A stretch of DNA of 12,332 nt, taken from positions 16,248-28,579 of the forward strand of contig NAOQ01000388.1 in the NCBI GenBank assembly GCA_002751075.1, written 5' to 3'. Both the position numbers and the translations under genes were made by a program. Source of the DNA: Ichthyophonus hoferi. Lineage: Eukaryota; Opisthokonta; Ichthyosporea; Ichthyophonida; Ichthyophonidae. Shown here in pieces: positions 1 through 8,200 of the stretch; within the stretch, counting starts at the first letter, position 1; each line of letters opens with the position of its first letter. The notes under the pieces are model-generated. The model ran no database searches, was not told where the DNA came from, and saw only the letters and a program-made list of their open reading frames with translations.

Positions 1-318
1 GCAAATAGTATTTACCATTTAAAAATTATATATTTATATACTAAATAATAATCTATTAATAATAGTTTTATAATTGAAGACTTGTCACTGCTATAATGTA
101 GTTACCAGTTCATTTCTTAATCGTTTTTCTCAATAGTTTAACAATTACAACTAAGATCACCAATTGCAAAAGTACTTTTACGTATGTATGTGAAAAAATT
201 TGAATAATGCTTACGTTAGTACTCTGGGCTTCAATAAATATCAATTAACAGATATCACCATCTAAGTGTTACCTTATTATTAAACCACTAGTTTGACTAT
301 TTGATAATGAACACTGGA

Positions 319-328
319 ATTGGCGCGC
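319..328 (+). promoter_or_regulatory. E2F-like site overlapping an inverted CCAAT box
   Basis: The sequence ATTGGCGCGC combines ATTGG (CCAAT on the other strand) with TTGGCGCG, which differs from the E2F consensus TTTSGCGC only at its first base. It is one of only two GC-rich patches in an otherwise AT-rich upstream region. E2F control is expected for a proliferation gene, but the site is inferred from motif match only. Confidence 0.4.
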
Positions 329-367
329 ATTGCAGCTGGCTAATACGGCTAGTAGAGCAAGCAATAA

Positions 368-372
368 CCAAT
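368..372 (+). promoter_or_regulatory. CCAAT box (NF-Y-like)
   Basis: A forward CCAAT lies between the E2F-like site and the CDE/CHR pair. CCAAT boxes in several copies are typical of G2/M promoters. One copy alone would mean little in AT-rich DNA. Confidence 0.35.
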
Positions 373-435
373 AATATCCGGAATAGTACAAATTAGCAAA
401 TCATATATTTAAATAAAAAATAAAGCCACTCATTA

Positions 436-457
436 ATTGGCTTTCCAATAAAATTGG
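436..457 (+). promoter_or_regulatory. Cluster of three CCAAT/ATTGG boxes
   Basis: ATTGG at 436-440, CCAAT at 445-449 and ATTGG at 453-457 sit within 22 bases, immediately upstream of the CDE/CHR pair. NF-Y binding just upstream of a CHR is the usual layout of vertebrate late cell-cycle promoters. The spacing between boxes here, 8-9 bases, is shorter than the roughly 30 bases common in vertebrates, so probably not all three are occupied at once. Confidence 0.5.
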
Positions 458-459
458 CA

Positions 460-474
460 GGCGCAATTTTCAAA
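460..474 (+). promoter_or_regulatory. CDE/CHR bipartite cell-cycle element
   Basis: GGCGC (460-464), four bases (AATT, 465-468), then TTCAAA (469-474). TTCAAA is the complement of TTTGAA and fits the TTYRAA sequence bound by LIN54 of the DREAM/MuvB complex. The four-base gap is the spacing known for CDE-CHR tandem sites, although here the CHR reads in inverted orientation. It would repress the gene in G0/G1 and allow G2/M expression. This is motif evidence only, strengthened by the identity of the gene and the adjacent CCAAT boxes. Confidence 0.55.
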
Positions 475-538
475 CTTGACTAACATCAACGGGTCAGAGA
501 ATAAGGTGTAAAGTACTTAAGCATTTCTCTATTCTAGA

Positions 539-548
539 TATATAAATA
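539..548 (+). promoter_or_regulatory. TATA-like box
   Basis: TATATAAATA lies 65 bases downstream of the CHR and about 210 bases before the start codon. In AT-rich DNA such matches occur by chance, and CHR promoters often lack a TATA box, so support is modest. Confidence 0.3.
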
Positions 549-758
549 GAGTAACTTATCTGCGTTTTTGCACGTTTTCTTTTTACGGTTTAAGTAACTA
601 TATAATGCTTTTTTTTTGGAAATAATTAGTCTAGTGGGGTAGAAAAACCTCAACCGCAAGAGGGCAAGATTGTAAGTTAATTAGTTAGACAGCTAGTATA
701 TTTAGTTGAGAAGCTGTCAAACGAGTATAAACACGTTCTGAAATACCTTACATTCAAC

Positions 759-847
759 ATGAATACAACACACGGCAAGTTGTATGTTCTACTAAGAGAC
801 AAGGAAGGTATAAGTTTTGACATCCGCAGTAGCGTGACTATTGGCAG
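759..847 (+). CDS. MKI67: Exon 1: FHA domain, first strands
   Basis: Encodes residues 1-29 and two bases of codon 30. It begins MNTTHGKLYVLLRDKEG and ends in VTIGR, the glycine-arginine pair that opens the phosphopeptide-binding face of FHA domains. The start codon context AACATGA has A at -3. The donor is AG|gtaaga, a near-perfect site, leaving phase 2. Codon 30 is completed as AGG (Arg) by exon 2. Confidence 0.85.
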
Positions 848-2246
848 GTAAGATTGAGGTGGACATGTAGACAACTATTTTTACTTGCTTTCAAGTTCTG
901 TAGCTTATATCTCCGAATCTTAACAGCACAACTGTAATCTATATCCACCAGAAATTGAGTTGTTTCTATTTTTCCTCTTTCCTCTTTTATTTTTCAAATT
1001 ATTGTTATTCTTTTCATATATGTTTTCCATCTGTGCCTCACTCTTATCCAACCAGTACAAATATTTTTCTTACTCCTCTTACACATTTATAAGAGTTGTC
1101 TGACGAGTATATGCACACAGGTCAGTAGAGAATACAATCAGGGTACAATGCCCTGAGGCCAAGGACCGTCACTGTCAACTAGCTACGGATGTTAAGGGAA
1201 AGGTAATATATATATACGTATTACACGGTTAGAAGAAGGAATATTTATTTAATATATGTATTATTTTAATATAGCTTTAATTGTTTAATATTAATTGGAA
1301 CCCTCTACCTATTTCTTACATATACCCTCCAGTTATTTCTTCTCTACTTATTTGAGTTAATTTATCATTATTTTTTGTTAAGGTTGAACAATAAATAATT
1401 GTTATTTGGCCTTGTTCAAGTCAGTTTCAGAACCCCTATCTAGAATATGCGATATTTTGCTTTAGCCATGCAGCAGCTTTCTCTTATAACAACTTCCGTT
1501 TAAGAAGAACTTTTATATGCTGGAATGCTTAGGCAATTGACTTGTTTAGGAACGTATATATATGTTTTTTGTGTACAGTTATTGCTACTGGTACAAAAAG
1601 GGTTGTGGGGGAGGGGGGAGGCGGGTGTTTGGGGAAAAGGAAGGAGATGGACCTGCTATCTTACCCTAATTATATCATCAAGTTCCTTATCTAATATGAT
1701 GTTTTTTTATTAAAAAAATGTACAGGTATGGTTGGAAAATCTTGATTCACGAGGAGAAACCATTCTCAATGGAAAAACTATGACCGGACGTCTTCGGCTC
1801 AAAGATGGTGATGTTTTTGGTATTGGCCAGAGAGAATTTCGCTTTGAGGCAAGCTTTTCTTATATACATTTATATCTTAGTAGTTGACAATCAAAACTAC
1901 CAATGTAAGGGTGTAAATAAATGTATATTTAGTATATTCATATAGTATGTTGTTTATCAGGATAGGTCTATGGGTCTGCAGGTGTGTAATTATTGTTGGT
2001 TTCTAGAAAGACTTAGGCTATAGCATCTCTTCATTCCATTTATTACATATATGTTTTTAAACATCCCACGAACTGGAACGAATAAAATGGATTAAAAGAG
2101 GAATGATGACAACATACCCTGATTAAGACCAATCATCACCCACTATATTTCAAGTATTTTATGACCCATGCCAGACAGAAAATGTTTAGGACCCGCATGA
2201 ATATTAGTATTTTCAATTGCATGTATGAGTAATTGTTGTACTTAAC

Positions 2247-2287
<41 letters not shown>

Positions 2288-5200
2288 GTTATTGTTTTTG
2301 TTGCTGTTGTTGTTGTTTTTATATTGTGTCTTAGTTTCCACATATTTACCAGCTCGTAGAACCTTAAACCAATATACTATATCACCCAATACGACTACAG
2401 GCAAACCATAACAACACAATCCTGCCAGGTAGTAAAAATTATACTCCGGTTAAGAAAACGATGTCATCAGTCTCAACAGGTGAGATTCATAGTAAAAATA
2501 TCATGTAGTTATTTACAGAGTTTCCTTTTCTTCTTCCTATTCCGCTTTTTGATACTTGAATGGCCCGTATATATATATATATATATATTCTATGTGGTGT
2601 CTCGGTGCTATCTTTGGAGTTTTAGATCCGGACACATTAGTGGCTATAGATTATAGTCATGCTTGGTACATTGAAACAAAAAAAAAAATATTATCATCAT
2701 TGTCATATTCATATTAAAAACCGCTGGCGACCAGGAGGTATATTTAGTTTGTGGTGTTTATTATTGTTATACAATGTCTATTATTATGTTATTTTTATTT
2801 TTATTTGTAAATGCGTCTGACTTTGTTTAGGATACCTTTAATATAGCTGTACTCTGAAATCCCTTCTCTCTTTATTTCATGTTATGTTTTTTCTTTTTGT
2901 TTTTTCTTTTTATAAATCATATACACACGTACATACGTACATGCATACATGCATACACTGGAGTACGCTTCCAACAAACCTGTTAATTCACATATTCACA
3001 TTTACATATTCACATATATAAATACACAGAGAGGACACCAACTACGACACAAACCAGGATTAGTCAGGTTGTAGGGGTTGTTTCAAAGTGTCTCACAGCC
3101 ACTAGCTCTATCTTTAAGAGTCCTTTGACTTTCAGGAAGCTACCCCCTGCAGCCAAGGTCAGTTTTAGCGTTTTCTAAGTTTAAGGTTCATTGATTACAC
3201 CTGAGCATTATATATATAGATATAATATTGCTATATGTGGTATGTATACGTACAGGTATAGTTATGTGGTATATATATTGCTATGAAAATGCCTTAGAGT
3301 TAATTTATTAATAATTTAATACAGCAATCCTATCTTGTCTTTATCCCTTTTAAAATTTTAAATGTGGTAAAAGAAGTAATATATATATATATATATATAT
3401 GGTTTATATACGAGTAGGCGATTGGAGGCATTGGAGTATAGTATTTAGATTAGATCAAGTATTATTATTCCTTTACTTTTTACTGGAAAGCGTAAAGGTT
3501 GGTGTGGATGCCGATTGAACCACCATGAAGACCAGGATAAATACTTACACAAAACTAGTATGAGGTATGTTGTTTACCTCTACATCTGGCTGACTGACAC
3601 CTTTTTCACTACAGGAGATTCTTGATGAAATGTCGTATATGCATAGGGGTATGTCCAGATTGTTTTCCTTTTCTTAATAATCTTCTGTTTATCTCGAGTC
3701 TACTCAGGTATATATATGCTACGCTCCATGTATGCCTGTGTGTACCCGTGTTGTTTTAACCGGGTTTGTTAATACATAACTTCCTTGTACAGTTCTAATC
3801 TGACGGTGTATATTTATTAGTGTTACAGTGATTAATTTTCGAATCTTTGTATTTCTAAGGCAAAAAGATGACTTCAACCATCAAGGTATATAATTTAGAC
3901 AGATCTTTTAATAAGAAATAACCAATTTTATACAGATGTTTAAGTTACCTAATATATAAAAGTGTAGTATTGAAGAGAATTCTATCTAATTGGGCTATCA
4001 TCACGTGCAGGTAATACCACACCCACTAAAGCTCCCAAGAATATGGTTACACCAATCAGAGGTACATAACATTTTTTCTTCATCCTCAATTTCTATATAC
4101 TCCTTTAAATTTATTTTTTCTCTCTTTTCTCGGTTTCTTCCTTTCCGTTTTATTATTTTTGTTTCTATTTGGTACTTTATTATGACTTTTATTCTTTGTT
4201 TTTATCTTCTTTCTCTTATCGACATTCTATAATTTTCTTTTCTTTATCTCTTCTCTACCCGTCTATAGACATAAAAAACAATATATATATGCTTGGGTGT
4301 ATATATCTGCTCATGTTTTCAACATGCATATAAATATGTACATACATGTATACAATGTACGTTTATTTTTTATTTTTCAATTGAAAATAAAGAGTGGCCA
4401 ATAAGATGTAGCGTCTAAAATACTTAGCTAGCATACATATAAACATTCCTTCCTTGAAAGTTGCTCTAATTGTATAGCAAACCAGACTACACTAAGGAGT
4501 GCAATTAATGCTAATGACTCATAATTAAACAGGGTTTTCATATGGTAATATATCCTATTTTAATCCTTTATTTTTTTGTGAATATATATATATATATACT
4601 AGTATTTATATTTTTGGTTATTTTAAGATAGGTGATCAATGAACACCAATTACTATTAATGAAACAAGGCTTAGATTTAATCCTATCTCTTATTATATCC
4701 TTGTTATATGTAAGATACTAACCTTAGACCCTTGCCTATATAGATAGGGATAGCGTTGCGAGCTTGGGAAGATCTGGAAGTTGCTTGAAGACTGGCAGAG
4801 GGTCAAAGGTGACCTATTATATTCTCTCTATCTATGTTATGTTCTTGTTGTTGTTCTTGTCACTTATTTTTACACTTTATGTTTCTTTCTTATCTATCTC
4901 CCTATATTTCTCTATATCTCTATATCTCTATATCTCTATCTCTCTCTGTCGCTCTCGACTCATTTATGAAGCAAGGCATTATATTAATGCACATTAATGC
5001 ACACCATTACTTCTGTCTTAGTATAATTTAGTATAGTATAGTATTGTACAGTACAGTACAGTATAGTATAGTATAGTTAATGTGCTTCAGTGAGTCATGT
5101 CTTACTCTATAAAATTAACCAGCGTGAGGGTGTGGATTTCAGAGTTCTGAACTCAGGAGAGTTATGTTTGGACCCCCCCTATCACCCGAAGAATTTTACA

Positions 5201-8200
5201 AGCACCTTCCTCCCAACACCCCATTAAAGAGGGGCGAGCTTCCACCCGGAAGTGATCGCAAACGGCGTTCACCTAAGGTCGGTTACATGTAGATGCATTA
5301 CTTTTTACTTCTTTTCTTAATTCCTTTTTCCTTTTTCTTCTTGATGTAAGAGGTGGTATATTACGATGTAAATATTAAGGGTTTCCATCCAAATGATAGA
5401 TCTGTCGCCCAATATGCAATTTTTTTTGCGATCCAAATTATAATCTGTCAATTAATTTAAAATTTTCCCGCGCTGAATCAAAATCTGACAACTAATATGA
5501 AAAATTTCCCGATCTGAATTATAAATTTTCTACCGATGAAATTATAATATATATGCATCTAACGAGCTGTAAATAAAGCATAGAATCGAACTCATGGAGA
5601 TTGAAATATATTTTTGGAGGGTGATGAAAAATCAGTGGTGTATATGTATAATAATAAAAAGCTGCTGTTTTTTTTTCTCTTTTTTTCTTTTCTTTTCTTT
5701 TTTTCTTTTTTTTTTCTTTTCTTTTTTTCTTGTCAAACGTGGTATCAGTGGAAAAAACCATGGCTCATACAACTACTATTATACAAATTAAGTCCAAACA
5801 TTACTTTGCTTTACAAAAGATTTTGGTAGAAAATTCCAAGATGTTTATTTCTCTTTATCTTTCTTTCTCTTTCATACTCTTGATTTCCCTTGATCTACAG
5901 AGTATTATCACTCGCTTTCGACAACCTTTCCCACCCCCCAGACAACACAAACATGTGCTTATACTTCTATCTAAAAATGTTTTAATCACACAGGATCCCA
6001 GGCGTATCAACCTTCTTTTGGGGGCCGATAATAAAGGGGTAGGAAGTTTATCAGATCATAATAATGAAAGAGAAGAAATAGAAAAACAAGAACAAGAACA
6101 AGAACATGTACAGATAGAGCGCGTACAGATTGTAGCAGAAGATGTTGAAGATTCCTCAAATGACTCTTTCTTTGAAGCCAGTGATACACTAGATGATACC
6201 TTTGATGATGCTTTTGATGATGAGGATAATATTAATGGATTGGTGGAAGAGATGAAAAAGGAAGAATTACTTCTGGCTGAAAAGCGAATACAGGAGAGCA
6301 TAGCGAATAGAGTAGAGGGAGAGGGAGAGGGAGAGAGAGAGAGAGAAGGAGAAGGAGAAAGAGAGGACGAGGAATCTTTGTGGAAAGATGCCGTGCAAGA
6401 TATTGAAATCATACAAGATATAACAAGGGACAATGCCGGGGCAGAAATACAACAGGAACAAAGTGTCAATGCTTCTAATGGTTTGTGGCTCTTTCTTTCT
6501 TTATTCAATACTATTTTATAGTAGTTTATTATTATTTATTTACTTCTTATTCATACCCTTTTGTCTACTTTTGTCTAGATTTACTGATAAATATTGTTGC
6601 AAGATAATTTTGTTTTGATCATTTTCAGTGTACTATGAGAATAACGATACTAGCTACTGGGTTCCAATCGTAAAAACTAGTGTAATATTGTAATATGACA
6701 TGTCAGATTCGTATTTTCTGGTGGTATACCTTTATTACTTCACCTCATTCTTACACTTACAGCCACTTTTCTTTTTATTTACAATGATATTTATCTTCAT
6801 TCCCTTACACAGACGAATGTATTAAGTGTACTAGCATACTTCCTATGAAGGAGACTGCAACACTAGCCGAGACAATACAGACTACCGATCAAAACATCGA
6901 CACTCCAAGGCCCCAGGATAGCTACAACAGTGTAGATATTGAAAACATGACGGAGATTCTACACCGCCCTACTATAGTATGCACGAGTTGCCTTTTTTTT
7001 TAACCTTGTTTTCTTTCTGTCAACTCTATTTCTCTCTATTCTTCTCTCTTTATTTACTTTTGTACACGTTTTCATATATATATATTTCTCTTACTATTTT
7101 GCAGTGGTTAATTATTTACTCGTCTGCAGCCACCTATCTAACCTATCTACAATATACCTTTATTTAGGGTTGATTCCTTCTATCACAGCTTGTCTGCAGT
7201 ATAACTATTACCACATTACCACCCCCCATTGTACTTTCATATGGTAGTTTTGAATGATTTTTGAGAGCTTCTCTTATATATAGGTATACTCTGTATACTC
7301 TAGTGACTCTTTGACTAGGTTCTGAAGGGTGTTATTCCAAACATTTTCGTAGTTGTTTTTGCCTCCTCTCGACTCGGATCCATGCATTGACATACAAATC
7401 AAACACACATCTACAACTTTAACACATACACAATGCACACATAGGAGACCGCAAGAGACGTGGAGAGCGATGCGAATATAGTTACTGTGGGCCAGGCAAC
7501 TCAGACACCCAATGAAGAAACAAAAGAAACTATAAAAGTGCATGAAAGTATTCCGTCTAATACAGAAATGGACGCTTTATGCGTTCAATCTTCAGACGAC
7601 AGCCCAACTGAAACCACAGACACCACTACGACCTGTCTAAAAAGGAAAGCTGAAGCTATTGAGGTCGAAACCCTAATGGGCATGGACATTAACAACATGA
7701 AAGATACTGAAATGGATGCAGAGGGAAATGAATCAGTTGCTACAGTTACGTCATCACTAGAAGGGATAGAAGGCAGTATAAAGAGGAGGAAAGTTGAGTC
7801 TTCTTCTCCTTTACAGGAGCCAATCAAAGGGGATACTAACATGTCGCATGACACGGATGAGCCTATCACTAGCAATACACCTATCTCTATCCAATCCCCA
7901 TCTCAACCACAATTCAACCTTCAGTGCCTTATAAAAAAGCCTCTTAACAACCCCATTGGTGAGGAAGTTAAAGTTAATCAAGGAGGTGCATTGCATAAAA
8001 ACCACAGACGACTGGCTACCCCTATACGTGAACAGATACAGGCTAGAAGGGAGCAAAATGACGACACTGCAGACGATGTTAACCAAGGTCAACAAAAATT
8101 TAATCTACAAACTATTATGAAAAAATCTCTTTGCACCCCTATCCGTAATGAACTTCGGCAGGGGGTTACCTTACGTCAGACTCGCAAGAAACTTGAAACA

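Larger units (their letters stand above)
1..758 (+). promoter_or_regulatory. MKI67: Promoter and 5' UTR region
   Basis: This gene-free stretch precedes the start codon. It is AT-rich apart from two GC-containing islands, at 319-330 and 453-464, which carry the regulatory motifs listed separately. No convincing ORF is present on either strand. The transcription start is not visible directly. If the TATA-like box at 539-548 is used, initiation would fall near 565-580 and leave a 5' UTR of roughly 180-190 bases. Confidence 0.6.
2480..3029 (+). other. Intron 5
   Basis: GT-AG intron of 550 bases. It has a TA run near 2568-2589, T-rich tracts, and tetranucleotide steps of the ACGT/ACAT type at about 2925-2957. 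No coding signal was found. Confidence 0.6.
4062..4743 (+). other. Intron 8
   Basis: GT-AG intron of 682 bases. It begins with a long T/C-rich region (4075-4265) that opens an incidental frame, contains a TA run at about 4581-4599, and ends with a perfect TACTAAC branch-point sequence (4716-4722) 20 bases before the acceptor AG. No coding signal was found. Confidence 0.7.
4809..5142 (+). other. Intron 9
   Basis: GT-AG intron of 334 bases, largely simple repeats: TATCTC units at 4903-4950 and AGTAT/AGTAC units at 5029-5078. Three overlapping small frames here are repeat-derived and are not genes. Confidence 0.7.
5278..5900 (+). other. Intron 10
   Basis: GT-AG intron of 623 bases. It contains three degenerate tandem units (5399-5519), a long T/C tract (5668-5731) and a second pyrimidine tract directly before the acceptor tctacag. 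The T/C tract encodes polylysine on the minus strand and polyphenylalanine on the plus strand. Neither is a gene. Confidence 0.65.

Noticed and set aside
3136-3157. 22-base microexon after tttcag
   Set aside because: None of its three phases links the exons before and after sensibly, whereas the 128-base exon 3030-3157 containing it is open and in phase on both sides.
3637-3658. Similarity of tatatgcataggggtatgtcc near exon 7 to tgtgcataggggtatttcc near exon 15
   Set aside because: The shared stretch is about 20 bases and serves opposite splice roles (donor and acceptor). The flanks do not align, so chance is the simpler explanation.
3860-3885. 26-base exon-like segment (taag acceptor, AAG|gtatat donor) reading KKMTSTIK after exon 7
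   Set aside because: It fits after exon 7 but leaves phase 0, which forces exon 8 out of its TPTK/TPIR frame and exon 9 into a stop. Exon 7 to exon 8 joins cleanly without it.
5519-5829. Frames reading polylysine (minus) and polyphenylalanine (plus)
   Set aside because: Produced by the T/C tract of intron 10. No domain, no codon bias and no support from splicing.
5994-6480. Alternative start of exon 11 at the cacacag acceptor (5993)
   Set aside because: It is in frame and removes a hydrophobic stretch, so it stays possible. The 5901 start was preferred for its stronger pyrimidine tract and for the match of SIITRFRQPFPPP to the Ki-67 sequence after the PP1 block.
6056-6508. 150-codon minus-strand frame rich in serine and cysteine
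   Set aside because: It is the complement of the acidic and GA-repeat part of exon 11. Its serine runs come from the purine-rich coding strand, and it has no gene context of its own.
6629-6669. Exon-like segment after attttcag in intron 11
   Set aside because: Inclusion gives phase 0 to exon 12, which then hits a stop after about 11 codons. The donor (C|gtaaaa) is weak and the direct 6480-6813 join keeps a long open frame.
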